Source of the DNA: Hwanghaeella sp965227365
GTDB lineage: Bacteria; Pseudomonadota; Alphaproteobacteria; UBA8366; Aestuariispiraceae
Assembly (NCBI RefSeq): GCF_965227365.1
Contig: NZ_OZ245754.1
Location: 1,984,001-2,048,000 of the forward strand
Length of the DNA: 64,000 nt
Direction of reading: 5' to 3'
In this document: positions 8,406-16,850 of the stretch, piece by piece
How the letters are laid out: each line of letters begins with the position of its first letter
How positions within the stretch are numbered: the first letter of the stretch is position 1
Notes under the pieces: generated by a model
What the model was told of the DNA's origin: nothing
Databases searched by the model: none
What the model saw: only the letters and a program-made list of their open reading frames with translations
Program-made: the position numbers and the translations under genes

Positions 8406-9369
8406 ATTCCAACGGATCGCGCGGTTTTTCGCGCCATTGGCCGCAGGCTGCGACGGCGCGGATGGCCTGACCGACGATGCGGCCTCCCTGACTGTTCCCG
8501 TTGGTCAGGACCTGATCGTCAGTACCGACACGATCGTTGAGAAGACCCACTATCTAGGACATGAGAAGCCGGAGGCGATCGCCTCCAAACTGCTGCGGGT
8601 AACCCTCTCCGATCTCGCCTCGAAAGGGGCGGTCCCGGCTTGGTATACGATGAACCTGGCCCTTCCGGGCAGGATCGACGACGCTTGGCTTGAGGCGTTT
8701 TGTGCCGGGCTGGCAGCCGACCAGGACAGATACGGCGTTGCTTTGGCCGGCGGCGATACGGTCAAGACCGACGGCCCGGTCGTCCTGACGCTTACCGGTT
8801 TCGGATTGGCCCCTGCGGGCAAGGTGCTACGCCGTAGAGGCGCGAAGCCCGGTGACCTGCTCTATGTCACAGGCACGATCGGCGACGGCGCCCTGGGACT
8901 GGAATGCGCGCGCGGCGGATTTTTGGAACTCGATTGGAGTGCCAGGAATTTCCTGATCGGCAGGTATGAAAGGCCCGAACCGCCGGTGGGGCTGGGCGCG
9001 GCCCTCATCGGCATCGCTGACGCCGCCATGGATGTATCCGACGGGCTGATCGGTGATTTGATGCATATGGCTGAAGCATCCGACGTTCGGGCGGTCGTCC
9101 AGGCAACCGCGGTCCCGGTGTCCGACGCCGCCGCTGAAATCCTGTCGGAATGCCCCGACAGGCTGACGACGGTGCTGAGCGGTGGAGACGATTACCAGAT
9201 CCTTGCCGCTGTTCCGCCCGAGAAGGAAGAGGCCGTGCGGTCTGCCGCGAAGGAAGCAGGCGTTGCCGTTGCCTGCATCGGTGAATTCATGGAAGGGAAG
9301 GGTGTCTCGGTCCAGGATGCCGACGGACAGGACATCCCAATCGCGCAGCCCGGTTACAGTCACAGCTAA
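8389..9369 (+). CDS. thiL: Thiamine-monophosphate kinase
   Basis: ThiL phosphorylates thiamine monophosphate to the active diphosphate. The product of 326 residues begins MTVSGEFQRIARFFAPL, which matches the usual ThiL start (E-F-x-x-I at the N-terminus). The longer open frame back to 8203 is nusB in another frame, so the ATG at 8389 (or the GTG at 8395) was chosen. It overlaps the nusB end by 17 bases. Motifs: LTDDAASL (nucleotide and metal site), STDTIVEKTHYL, GGDTVKTDGP and DVSDGLIGDL. It is the last gene of the riboflavin run and faces the convergent gene at 9406. Confidence 0.95.
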   Translation: MTVSGEFQRIARFFAPLAAGCDGADGLTDDAASLTVPVGQDLIVSTDTIVEKTHYLGHEKPEAIASKLLRVTLSDLASKGAVPAWYTMNLALPGRIDDAWLEAFCAGLAADQDRYGVALAGGDTVKTDGPVVLTLTGFGLAPAGKVLRRRGAKPGDLLYVTGTIGDGALGLECARGGFLELDWSARNFLIGRYERPEPPVGLGAALIGIADAAMDVSDGLIGDLMHMAEASDVRAVVQATAVPVSDAAAEILSECPDRLTTVLSGGDDYQILAAVPPEKEEAVRSAAKEAGVAVACIGEFMEGKGVSVQDADGQDIPIAQPGYSHS

Positions 9370-9405
9370 TAGGGGTTGCCCTGCCGGCGGCGAGGAACTC
9401 TGCGC

Positions 9406-10386
9406 TTAGTGTATCCGGACGATTTCGGCGGATGGCGCTTTATTGGCGTTTTCCAATGTTTGTATTGCGAGCGCGATGTTGCCCAACAGGATTTCCAAAA
9501 GCCGTTTATCGATATCGCGGCTATCCGCCTTACCGGCGACGAAGGCGATGTAATGCCCGTTGTCGGGCCCCGTCTCATGGGCGATCAGCCTGTCCCCGGC
9601 TTGATAAACGCCGTCGTGGTTCAGGGCTTTACGGATATCATCTGACAAATCTGAGGGGAGGTCTGTTAGCGATACGGCGCTCTCAAGCGTGAGGTACGCG
9701 CCCGAAACGCCCATAATATCGACAACGCCGTCGTCGCTGACATGGGCAAGAAGGGCGTCACGTTCCGTTTGTTCTTTATCTTCAGTTGCCGGATGGAGCA
9801 GGGTGCATATCTGTTCAATCGTTCGGGATTTCAGATCCTCAAGGCTGCGATGGGTGAACAGTTCGACCGAGGCGTCGACGAGGCGTTCCAACCTTCTCTT
9901 ATCTTCCTCCGTCGTCAGGATGTCGCGGTACGAGCGCAAGGCCGTATACATCACGGTATTCAGCTTCTGCGTCGTCAGTTCGGATTTTTCCCGATAGTCG
10001 TTTATATCGTACTCGGCGATGACACGGCGTTCGGGGGCATGGCCGGGATTGCCGGTTCGCAGGACGATACGCATCGCCGTATTGCCAAGGACTGTCCGGA
10101 TGTAGCGCACTAAATCCAGGCCTGCGCCGTCGGATTCCATGACGACATCCAGCAACAGCATGGCGATGTCGGGGTTTTCTTCCAGGATGCTCCGGGCTTC
10201 CTTGGCCGAATAGGCGTGAAGCTGCAGGATCCCTCGATTGTCCAACCGAAAGTCGGACAATGCGATCTTCGTTATTGCATGAATATCCGGCTCATCATCT
10301 ACGACGAGGATTTTCCATGGCGTTGCCTCCGGTTCTTCCGGCGCGCGGCGCATGAGCGGCGAAGCGAAAATCAGGGTATCCGACAT
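9406..10386 (-). CDS. Response regulator with DUF3369 output domain
   Basis: A protein of 326 residues. Residues 25-150 form a receiver domain: WKILVVDDEPDIH gives the acidic pocket, LLLDVVMESDGAG the phosphorylated Asp, and DYREKSEL the conserved Lys. Residues 155-320 match the DUF3369 region often attached to such receivers and thought to be GAF-like. No DNA-binding or enzymatic output domain is present. No histidine kinase lies next to it, so its partner must be encoded elsewhere. It is convergent with thiL, with 36 bases between the stops. The upstream region 10387-10788 is long and contains an unrelated gene remnant. Confidence 0.88.
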   Translation of the reverse strand: MSDTLIFASPLMRRAPEEPEATPWKILVVDDEPDIHAITKIALSDFRLDNRGILQLHAYSAKEARSILEENPDIAMLLLDVVMESDGAGLDLVRYIRTVLGNTAMRIVLRTGNPGHAPERRVIAEYDINDYREKSELTTQKLNTVMYTALRSYRDILTTEEDKRRLERLVDASVELFTHRSLEDLKSRTIEQICTLLHPATEDKEQTERDALLAHVSDDGVVDIMGVSGAYLTLESAVSLTDLPSDLSDDIRKALNHDGVYQAGDRLIAHETGPDNGHYIAFVAGKADSRDIDKRLLEILLGNIALAIQTLENANKAPSAEIVRIH

Positions 10387-10624
10387 AACAGCTACTGTAT
10401 CCTGGATTGTTAGGAATACTTCAGCAAAGGCGGTACCAGTTTTTTATCGCGGTGATTGTTAATAAAACCACAAATACCGGCGAAAACTGCGCGCAATAAT
10501 CACAATTAACCACATAATCGGTAAAAGTGTTTGCATTTTGCGATTTGTTCTGCGATCCGCCGTCGGAAATGGGCCCTTCGTTCCGGATCACACGGGACCA
10601 TGGGATGAATCCAAAGTTTACTTG

Positions 10625-10735
10625 CCTTCGCGCGGCCTTTGGTGTGCGAGCGGAATGATCGATGATGATTTCGGCAAGCCGATAATCGCGATCGTGAGTT
10701 CCTACACGCAATTCGTTCCGAGCCACCCGCGCGTT
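10625..10735 (+). pseudogene. Dihydroxy-acid dehydratase (IlvD) N-terminal remnant
   Basis: About 35 codons read SRGLWCASGMIDDDFGKPII followed by AIVSSYTQFVPSH. This closely resembles the N-terminal region of IlvD/EDD dehydratases (RALWRATGM..DFGKPIIA.VNS.TQFVPGH). The match stops abruptly on both sides: the upstream residues and those after the His are unrelated, and a stop follows at 10772-10774. No Fe-S cysteines are included. I read this as a decayed fragment of ilvD, or the scar of a rearrangement. It lies in a 450-base stretch that otherwise holds only an AT-rich promoter region for the response regulator (10387-10540) and a terminator at 10789. Confidence 0.65.
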
Positions 10736-10780
10736 GCGTCGCGATGCGGCGGAGTAGAAAGCGTACTTCCCTGAATCCGA

Positions 10781-10813
10781 AAACAAGGACGGGGCGCTCT
10801 GAAGGCGCCCCGT
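10781..10813 (-). terminator. Intrinsic terminator of the small exported protein gene
   Basis: ACGGGGCGC (10789-10797) and GCGCCCCGT (10805-10813) form a perfect 9-bp stem with a 7-base loop. On the minus strand the stem is followed by CCTTGTTTT, a U-rich tract. It starts 24 bases after the stop of the minus-strand gene at 10837. Confidence 0.85.
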
Positions 10814-10836
10814 TCCCTTCTTGCGGACCCGTCAGC

Positions 10837-11214
10837 TCAGCTGTCGAAACGGCGAGCGGCCGGGCGGTCGGCGATGGTAACGCTGTCGCCTTCCCGGGCG
10901 ATGAGGTAAATGCTGCCGCGCTTGCCGGGTAGGCCGAACTGGACCTTTTCGCCGTCTGATAGCGCCATTACCAAGCGCCCGGGCGCGTCATGACTGGTCT
11001 TGCCCAGATAGGTCGCGACAAGAACGTAGTCGCCGGTCTCGTTTTCGGTGAAATAGACGGACATGTCGACATCATTGCCATGCAAGGTGGCGCCGGTTGC
11101 CGGTTTGTCGAGGCGAACCTCATCGGCCCAGGCGGCAGTCACAGGAAGACTTGCGAGAATCGGAAGGGCTGCAATTGCAGCGGCAGCAAGGGAGGATTTC
11201 GAAAACACGGTCAT
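10837..11214 (-). CDS. Small exported protein of unknown function
   Basis: A product of 125 residues with a clear signal peptide: MTVFSKSSLAAAAIAAL, then a hydrophobic run ending near AAWA, followed by the mature start DEVRLDKPATG. The mature part of about 95 residues contains ENETGDYVLVATYLGKTS and GEKVQFGLPGKRGSIYLIA, which look like beta strands, and no Cys. I recognise no family. The ATG at 11214 was chosen because GGAG lies 6 bases upstream. The in-frame TTG at 11226 overlaps that ribosome binding site. Its promoter region contains two copies of a 22-base direct repeat (11288-11339), so it may be specifically regulated. Confidence 0.7.
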   Translation of the reverse strand: MTVFSKSSLAAAAIAALPILASLPVTAAWADEVRLDKPATGATLHGNDVDMSVYFTENETGDYVLVATYLGKTSHDAPGRLVMALSDGEKVQFGLPGKRGSIYLIAREGDSVTIADRPAARRFDS

Positions 11215-11287
11215 TTTATACTCCAAGGCAAGTTTCGCTCAATAAAGACGGGCAATGTTTATCCTATTTCCTCAATGAGACGAGTAT

Positions 11288-11339
11288 ATTGTGCGACGCA
11301 CTAGAAATTCAATGGTAATTGTGCGCCGCAGCATAAATT
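11288..11339. repeat. Two 22-base imperfect direct repeats, 30-base period
   Basis: ATTGTGCGACGCACTAGAAA plus TT (11288-11309) recurs as ATTGTGCGCCGCAGCATAAA plus TT (11318-11339). The period of 30 bases is close to three helical turns, so a protein could contact both copies on one face. They lie 75-125 bases upstream of the minus-strand exported protein gene, which suggests an operator pair. This is inference. Confidence 0.5.
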
Positions 11340-11384
11340 TTGGAAGGCCGATGCAAGCCTGTGAAAATCGCGGTTATTACCTTC

Positions 11385-12209
11385 CTATTCCGCATCCCAA
11401 TCCGGTGCGAAGCCCGGGTTCACGAACCTTTTGTTTTTTGGAAGCGCCGCGATGGCCGCACGGTCTTCCTCGTCAAGCACGACGTCCATTGCCCTCAGGT
11501 TGGCTTTCTGGTTTTCCCGGCTGGCCGCTTTTGGGATGGCGATCACGCCGTCCTGATCCAACAGCCAGGCCAGCGCAATCTGTGCCCCGTCCACGCCCTG
11601 CTTCCGGCCGATGGCCGACAGGACCGGATCTTCCGAAGTCGTTCCCTTGGCAACGGGGGAATAGGCGGTCAGGGCGATGCCCCGGGGCTGCATGTAGCCG
11701 AGCAATGTATCCTGTGACAGAAAGGGGTGATACTCCACCTGATTCACCGCGATCGGGGCGCAGACCTCTTCAACCGCTTTTCGCAGCAGAACTTGCGGGA
11801 AATTGCAGACGCCGATGGCGCGGGTCAGGCCGCTTTCTTTCAAGTCGATCAGTACTTCCAAGGTCGCGGCCAGGTCCATGTCCGGTGTCGGCCAATGGAC
11901 GAGAAACAGATCGACATGATCCAGACCAAGCTTGGTCAGGCTTGTATCGAACGAGCGTCGGACCGCGTCGGGTGCCAAACTGTCATGCCAGACCTTGGTT
12001 GTGACGAAGATGTCCTTCCGTGCGATGCCGGAAGCGGCGATGCCGGCGCCGACGGCGTCCTCATTCGCATACATGGCGGCGGTGTCGATATGCCGATAGC
12101 CGGCGTCGATTGCGCGTTCCACCGCTTTCTGGGCTAACGCCCCCTCCATTCCGAACGTGCCTAGTCCCAAACGGGGAATGGCGACACCCTGCGTCGTTAG
12201 AGTCTTCAA
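11385..12209 (-). CDS. Aldo/keto reductase
   Basis: A NADPH-dependent (alpha/beta)8 oxidoreductase of 274 residues, close in style to 2,5-diketo-D-gluconate reductases. Motifs: GYRHIDTAAMYANEDAVG carries the catalytic Asp and Tyr, TTKVWHD the Lys, and LVHWP the His of the tetrad. IGVCNFPQVLL and AIPKAASRENQKANL form the cofactor and C-terminal parts. I chose the TTG at 12209 because AGGAGG sits exactly 6 bases upstream and the protein then begins in the usual place (KTLTTQGVAIPRLGLGTF). An ATG at 12239 with a weaker AAAGGG is the alternative. Confidence 0.9.
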   Translation of the reverse strand: MKTLTTQGVAIPRLGLGTFGMEGALAQKAVERAIDAGYRHIDTAAMYANEDAVGAGIAASGIARKDIFVTTKVWHDSLAPDAVRRSFDTSLTKLGLDHVDLFLVHWPTPDMDLAATLEVLIDLKESGLTRAIGVCNFPQVLLRKAVEEVCAPIAVNQVEYHPFLSQDTLLGYMQPRGIALTAYSPVAKGTTSEDPVLSAIGRKQGVDGAQIALAWLLDQDGVIAIPKAASRENQKANLRAMDVVLDEEDRAAIAALPKNKRFVNPGFAPDWDAE

Positions 12210-12392
12210 GGTAATCCTCCTGGTTGGTCGTGTGGTCATAATCGACCCTTTGGTCCGGCCGTGGGGATGACTGTGCCACATGACATGCTGACATGGGAGC
12301 CGGCGCAAAATTGTTCATTTCAGCGACAGGTTCTGGGGAAACGAAATGAGGTCAACATGCCGATTACGTACTATATTGCCGGCAGTCACTGA

Positions 12393-13394
12393 ATGCTCGC
12401 AGAGGCTCGGAAATACGTGGTGGCGCTTCATTCCCTTCTGTTGGGTATCGCCTTGTCGACGGTCTTACTCTTCGCCGGTGTGTCGGCACTTGCGCAATCG
12501 GATATGCTCGATCAATGCGCCGATGCGGGCCTTTCCCATGATGCACCGGCGGCGGCCTGTTCAGATAAGTGGCTGGCCATCTCCGTGCGCGGTTGGGCCG
12601 AAATGGCCGCAGGATTGTTCGATGCCGCGCGCTCCGATTTCTACAAGGTGGGGCGTTTTGAAAGCGAGGCGGCCAAGATCGAGAGTAGTCTGGGCTTGGG
12701 CGCTCTGGCCTGGGAGTTCGAGAGTTTTGCTCTGGCGCGGCAGTTGGCCTCCGATGTGTTGGAAATGAATCCGGTACATGCGCAAGCGCTCTATTTACAC
12801 GGTGTGGCAAGCGGAGCGATTGGAGATTTCGAGACGGCCATGGCGGATGCCGGCAAGTTAATCGCGTTGGCGCCGAATGATCCGGTTGGACATGCGTTGA
12901 TGGGGCTTTTCTACCACAACCGGGCGGTTCAATTCGGCGCGGATGACGATTTTGAGGCAGCACTCACCAGCTACGAAAAGGCGCTGGGTCTCGGTGGAAA
13001 ACCGAACGCTGGCCTGCTGCGCCGATACAGTTGGCTGTTATCAACCGGGCCGGACGAAATACGCGATACCGAACTGGCGTTGGTAATCGCCCAACAGGCG
13101 TTCAAGGAGCAGGCGCGAGTCTCCACCGTTCCCAGACATGCCGCCCTATTTCATCACACATTGGCGGTGGCGTTAGCATCCAATGGAAGGACTCGCGAAG
13201 CGGAGATCCAACTGGAGGCCGCTATCGAGAGGTTCCCCGGCGCGCGCAGTCGTTTTCAGAAGGCGCTGAAAGGCGCTGGATTCTTGGATAAGGAGACGCC
13301 TGCCACGCTGTACGAATTGCTGGGCGCGATACATGCCTGCCTCGAAGTGAAATGCGGAGCCCTGAACGTGCCGTTGATTTACAAGACGCTTTAG
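12393..13394 (+). CDS. Exported or membrane-anchored TPR protein
   Basis: A protein of 333 residues with an N-terminal hydrophobic segment (HSLLLGIALSTVLLFAGVSALAQ, residues 13-35) that looks like a signal peptide. The rest is helical with tetratricopeptide-like repeats, for example NPVHAQALYLHGVASGAIGD around residues 127-146 and EMNPV.../APNDPVGHALMGLFYHNRA. Four Cys are in the mature part (DQCADAGL, AAACSD, HACLEVKCG), arranged as two pairs that could form disulfides outside the cytoplasm. No enzymatic motif is seen. The start ATG has no good ribosome site. Its neighbours do not indicate a role. Confidence 0.7.
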   Translation: MLAEARKYVVALHSLLLGIALSTVLLFAGVSALAQSDMLDQCADAGLSHDAPAAACSDKWLAISVRGWAEMAAGLFDAARSDFYKVGRFESEAAKIESSLGLGALAWEFESFALARQLASDVLEMNPVHAQALYLHGVASGAIGDFETAMADAGKLIALAPNDPVGHALMGLFYHNRAVQFGADDDFEAALTSYEKALGLGGKPNAGLLRRYSWLLSTGPDEIRDTELALVIAQQAFKEQARVSTVPRHAALFHHTLAVALASNGRTREAEIQLEAAIERFPGARSRFQKALKGAGFLDKETPATLYELLGAIHACLEVKCGALNVPLIYKTL

Positions 13395-13409
13395 TCCTGC
13401 CAAGCGCAA

Positions 13410-14435
13410 TCAGGCGGACAACTGCTTTTCGTAAGCCCAGATTGCCGGCGTGCCGCCGGTATGCACGAAGCAGACGGACTGCCCTTTCTTGTAGGCACCT
13501 TTACGGATGGCGTGGATCAGTCCCGCAAGCGTCTTGCCGCTATAGACCGGATCGACGAGCAGGCCCTCGAGGCGCGCAGCGAGTTGGATCGCTTCCTTCA
13601 CTTCCTTGCCGAACTTGCCGTAGCCGGGCGCCAATACGGCGTCCGTGAGGTCGACATCGGACTTCGCGACCTTCTTGCCGCAATAGAGCATGTCGAATAC
13701 TTCCTGCGTCCGCTTGGCGACGCGTTCGGTCTGCTGTTTGGCATCCCGGCGCACGCAAACGCCGAGTACGGGCATGGAACTGCCGATCAGGCGTAGGCCG
13801 GCCAGCAGACCAGCATGGGTGGCCGCGCTGCCGGACGGCACGACGATCGCGTCCAGTTGAACCTTTGCGTCGCGGGCATTGTCCAGGATCTCTTGCGCGC
13901 AGTCGATATAGCCGAGCGCACCGAGCGGCTTATGATCCGGGCCCAGATGGATGACATAGGGCGACTTGCCCTCCTTGCGCAGTTTCGCCGCGCGCTTTTC
14001 CAGGGCGGCGTCGGCGCCGGCTTCGTCTTCGCCCTTCGGATAGGTATGGATCTTGGCGCCCAGAATCTTGTCCAACAGTACGTTGCCGGAATTCTTGTAA
14101 TGGTCGTCAGTGGATTTAACGCGATCCTCGTGCTGGATTTCGCAGTCCATGCCGAGCTTGGCGGCGGCTGCCGCGGTCATGCGCAGGAAGTTCGATTGGA
14201 CCGCGCCGGTGATCAGGACGGTATCGCAATTCTTCACGCGCGCCTCGCCGAAATAGTATTCCAGCTGACGGGCCTTGTTTCCGCCCATGGCGAGGCCTGT
14301 GCAATCGTCGCGTTTGACGAAAATTTTCGGGCCGTCGAGATGGCGGGTCAGGTTTGGCAGGTATTCGAAGGGCGTCGGGCCGTGTGTTAGTTTGACGGCC
14401 GGAAAGTCTGTCACAAAGGACGAGCGATTGGGCAT
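13410..14435 (-). CDS. PLP-dependent D-cysteine desulfhydrase / ACC deaminase family enzyme
   Basis: A protein of 341 residues in the fold-type II PLP family that includes D-cysteine desulfhydrase (DcyD), ACC deaminase and L-cysteate sulfo-lyase (CuyA). Visible: IFVKRDDCTGLAMGGNKARQ near residue 40, where the Lys after GGN is the PLP lysine, GAVQSNFLRMTAAAAAKLGM, VPSGSAATHAGLLAGL for phosphate binding, and VCFVHTGGTPAIWAYE at the end. Where DcyD has QSNH this protein has QSNF, which may alter substrate choice. Sequence alone does not separate D-cysteine, ACC and cysteate use. It is not linked to transporter or sulfite genes that would favour cysteate. Confidence 0.85.
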   Translation of the reverse strand: MPNRSSFVTDFPAVKLTHGPTPFEYLPNLTRHLDGPKIFVKRDDCTGLAMGGNKARQLEYYFGEARVKNCDTVLITGAVQSNFLRMTAAAAAKLGMDCEIQHEDRVKSTDDHYKNSGNVLLDKILGAKIHTYPKGEDEAGADAALEKRAAKLRKEGKSPYVIHLGPDHKPLGALGYIDCAQEILDNARDAKVQLDAIVVPSGSAATHAGLLAGLRLIGSSMPVLGVCVRRDAKQQTERVAKRTQEVFDMLYCGKKVAKSDVDLTDAVLAPGYGKFGKEVKEAIQLAARLEGLLVDPVYSGKTLAGLIHAIRKGAYKKGQSVCFVHTGGTPAIWAYEKQLSA

Positions 14436-14598
14436 CTCAAATACTCCAGTCCTGCCGCGGGGTCGGCGGCGGGTATGAACAATGATCGCGATAAATCGGC
14501 GGGGAGGGGCCTGTCAGAGCGGCGTTATTGTAATCCGACGCCGCGTGGCCGGTCTCAATCCCCATTAGGGGCGGTCGTTTAGGCCAATTTTCTCACGA

Positions 14599-14626
14599 GG
14601 GCAACAGGCGAAAGCCTGCGTTGTCC
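14599..14626 (+). other. Hairpin with GAAA tetraloop before a small membrane protein gene
   Basis: AGGC-GAAA-GCCT (14606-14617) extends outward through a two-base bulge to CAAC/GTTG (14602-14605 with 14620-14623) and GG/CC. It lies about 50 bases before the ATG at 14677 and could be a leader structure or part of a small RNA. There is no U-tract, so it is not a standard terminator. Confidence 0.35.
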
Positions 14627-14676
14627 CAAGGCAGGATTGCGCTAAGGTCATGGCTTGACCCGAAAGGCAATGCGAG

Positions 14677-15048
14677 ATGGAAAGTGCAATCCTTCCGGAA
14701 TTCGGAAGTCTGGGATCGTTTGTCATCTTTCTATGCGGCATCGCGAGCCACTATTTCGGCCGCTATCTGGCGTGGCTTGGACAGGGGCAGTGGCTGCTTT
14801 GGGCTAATATGGTCGTAGGTCTCGCTGTTTCCCTGCTCTCTGTTGCGAATGGCCTCTTCATGCTTCCCGATTGGGCTTTCCTGTCCATTCTGGAGGAAGG
14901 TCTGTCGTTCAATGGGAAGGAAATGATCGCATCTGTTCTGATCGCGTTTTGGCCGATCGGCAGTATCTGGCTGGGCGGGTATTGGAGCATTCAGCATCTC
15001 CGGCGCCTGCGATACCGCAAGACCGTGCCGTTGGACAATCCGAAGTAA
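14677..15048 (+). CDS. Small integral membrane protein, unknown function
   Basis: A protein of 123 residues with three likely membrane helices: about residues 9-25 (LGSFVIFLCGIASHYFG), 38-60 (WLLWANMVVGLAVSLLSVANG) and 84-105 (MIASVLIAFWPIGSIWLGGYW), ending in a basic tail (HLRRLRYRKTVPLDNPK). I recognise no family. AAAGG lies about 9 bases before the ATG. The tail suggests the C-terminus stays in the cytoplasm. It is convergent with the PhyH-like gene at 15067, 18 bases between stops. Confidence 0.6.
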   Translation: MESAILPEFGSLGSFVIFLCGIASHYFGRYLAWLGQGQWLLWANMVVGLAVSLLSVANGLFMLPDWAFLSILEEGLSFNGKEMIASVLIAFWPIGSIWLGGYWSIQHLRRLRYRKTVPLDNPK

Positions 15049-15066
15049 AGTCAGCCCCCGAAAGGG

Positions 15067-15885
15067 TCAGGCGGCGTTCAGCCAAAGCGTTCTGTCCGGT
15101 ATGGCGGGGCGAAAATAGGCGATCATTCGTCCGTCCGGGCCGGCTGTCGCCGTATTTGCCCAAGGCGCCATACCGTGCAGCGCGTGACGATGGGCGAGAT
15201 AAACCTCTCCCGGCCTTGCATGGAGTGTGATGCGTCGGCAGGTATCGAAAACGTGGCGCCGGATGCGTTGATACCCTTCGGTAATGTCGACCTCCCCCCA
15301 TTGCGCGACGGGAACCGCAGAAAAAGTCTCGCGGAACCAGTTTCGGACAATTAGATGCGATCCCTCCCAGAGGGCGAAGGGCGCTGCATCGGTTGAAAAA
15401 TCAACCATCGGAATGCCCAGAATAAACGCATGATATTCCTTGAGCCGCCGGCGTCGGTCCGGCCCTTCGCGCAACAACCCATCGACATGCGCCGCATCGC
15501 GCTTCACGCGGAAATTGAAAACCGCGTCGGACTCACCTGCCATGCGTTTCGGGTAACCGGGAAAGCAGACGGAGACTTGGGCGCGGTCCCATGGCAGCGT
15601 CATGCCAATCTCAGGAAGGTTCAGGGCCGACCGGATGAAGTCGACGGCTTGACCGGAGAGCGGCGGTCCGCCCGGTACCGCACCAGTGCCGTCATTAGGG
15701 AGTGCGTTGACCCCGGCAAACCAAGTGTCCTGATAGCGATACCATGACGCGAAGGCTGGGTCGGTCATTGTTGCGCGGGCATGGGGCAGGGCGCCGCCGA
15801 CCCATTCGGCCAAGGCTTTGTCGAAAGGAAAGCGGCACCAGCCCTTTACCTCAAATGACTGTTTTTGCTCGTCGTAATCAGTCAT
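15067..15885 (-). CDS. Phytanoyl-CoA dioxygenase-like 2-oxoglutarate/Fe(II) oxygenase
   Basis: A protein of 272 residues with the layout of the PhyH superfamily of non-haem iron oxygenases. RDAAHVDGLL near residue 130 gives the H-x-D iron ligands. ARPGEVYLAHRHALHGMAPW near residue 225 gives the distal His, and GRMIAYFRP near residue 255 a candidate 2-oxoglutarate-binding Arg. The family hydroxylates small molecules or lipids, and the substrate is unknown. A short stretch at 17822-18007 on the same strand resembles its N-terminus (GWCRF region), which suggests a second, decayed copy nearby. Family assignment is from motif order only. Confidence 0.65.
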   Translation of the reverse strand: MTDYDEQKQSFEVKGWCRFPFDKALAEWVGGALPHARATMTDPAFASWYRYQDTWFAGVNALPNDGTGAVPGGPPLSGQAVDFIRSALNLPEIGMTLPWDRAQVSVCFPGYPKRMAGESDAVFNFRVKRDAAHVDGLLREGPDRRRRLKEYHAFILGIPMVDFSTDAAPFALWEGSHLIVRNWFRETFSAVPVAQWGEVDITEGYQRIRRHVFDTCRRITLHARPGEVYLAHRHALHGMAPWANTATAGPDGRMIAYFRPAIPDRTLWLNAA

Positions 15886-15974
15886 GGCGTTGATCGCGTT
15901 CCTCGCCGTGCGTGCCTGGGCGGTGACGAGCCTCGGGGTAGCCTCTCTGCCGTCCGGTGGTCGGTCAGCATGTC

Positions 15975-16850
15975 TCAGTCGGAAACCTCATGCTGCAGCC
16001 ATTCGACGAAGCGCGCAATTTTCCGAACGCGGCGCCGTTCCGGCAGGCAAAGGACACTATAGGAGAAACCGGGTAGGTGGGTTTCCGGCCGGAAGGGGGC
16101 GAGCAACCCCCTGGAGCATAGGTCGGATGCGAGAATTTGGCTGAGGAGAGCCAGACCCTGGCCGGCAAGGGCGCACTGGACGACGTGATGTTCCTGATCA
16201 AGGCGCCGGCTGCCGGGCTTGGCGTGGATGCCGGACGCCGTGAGCCAGGCTTCGGTCGTTACCGGCGACAGCCCGGAATGACGCCAACGTGTGCTCAAGA
16301 TCGTTGCCTCGTCCAACTGCCCCTTGATCCGGGCAAGATAGTCGGGTGTGCCATAAAGCCCGAACTGCTCTCTCGGCAGGGTTTTGTGGACGAGCGGACC
16401 GTCTTCGGCGCCATAACGGATGGCCAGATCGACGCGTCGGTCCCGCGTCAGGTCCACGACATCTGTCCCGGTATCAAGGCGCAGGGATATGCCGGGATTC
16501 GCGTTCTGAAAGGCTTCCAGTCTGGGAACCAACCACAGTGCGGCAAAGGCGGGTGTCGTCGTGACCGTCAATTCGTGCTCAGTCGCGCGCAACTCCCGCA
16601 CGGCATCCTGGATCTCGGTAAAGGCGACGGCGAGCCGATCCGCCAATTGTTGGCCGCTCTCCGTCAGGTGCACCGCCCGGGGCGACCGTCGGAACAGTTG
16701 CACCTCAAACGCCTCCTCAAGGCCTCTGACGTGGTGCGAGACCGCTGTGGGCGTAACCGACAATTCCTCGGCCGCCGCCTTGAAGCTGCCGTGGCGGGCA
16801 GCGGCCTCGAAAGCCCGAAGAGAGGCGAGGGACGGTAAGGTTTGGAGCAT
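15975..16850 (-). CDS. LysR-family transcriptional regulator (GcvA-like)
   Basis: A protein of 291 residues. The N-terminal helix-turn-helix LRAFEAAARHGSFKAAAEEL continues into SVTPTAVSHHVRGLEE and FRRSPRAVHLTESG, the standard LysR DNA-binding domain. The rest is the two-lobed effector domain (VDLAIRYGAEDG, ALAGQGLALLSQ), in the style of the GcvA/AmpR subgroup. It is divergent from the azoreductase gene at 17021 with a 170-base AT-rich gap between starts, the classic arrangement in which a LysR protein controls itself and its neighbour. The ligand is not predictable. Confidence 0.92.
   Translation of the reverse strand: MLQTLPSLASLRAFEAAARHGSFKAAAEELSVTPTAVSHHVRGLEEAFEVQLFRRSPRAVHLTESGQQLADRLAVAFTEIQDAVRELRATEHELTVTTTPAFAALWLVPRLEAFQNANPGISLRLDTGTDVVDLTRDRRVDLAIRYGAEDGPLVHKTLPREQFGLYGTPDYLARIKGQLDEATILSTRWRHSGLSPVTTEAWLTASGIHAKPGSRRLDQEHHVVQCALAGQGLALLSQILASDLCSRGLLAPFRPETHLPGFSYSVLCLPERRRVRKIARFVEWLQHEVSD

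Noticed and set aside
10421..10786. 121-codon open frame on the minus strand
   Set aside because: Overlaps the ilvD-like remnant on the other strand, which has recognisable residues; the minus product shows none.
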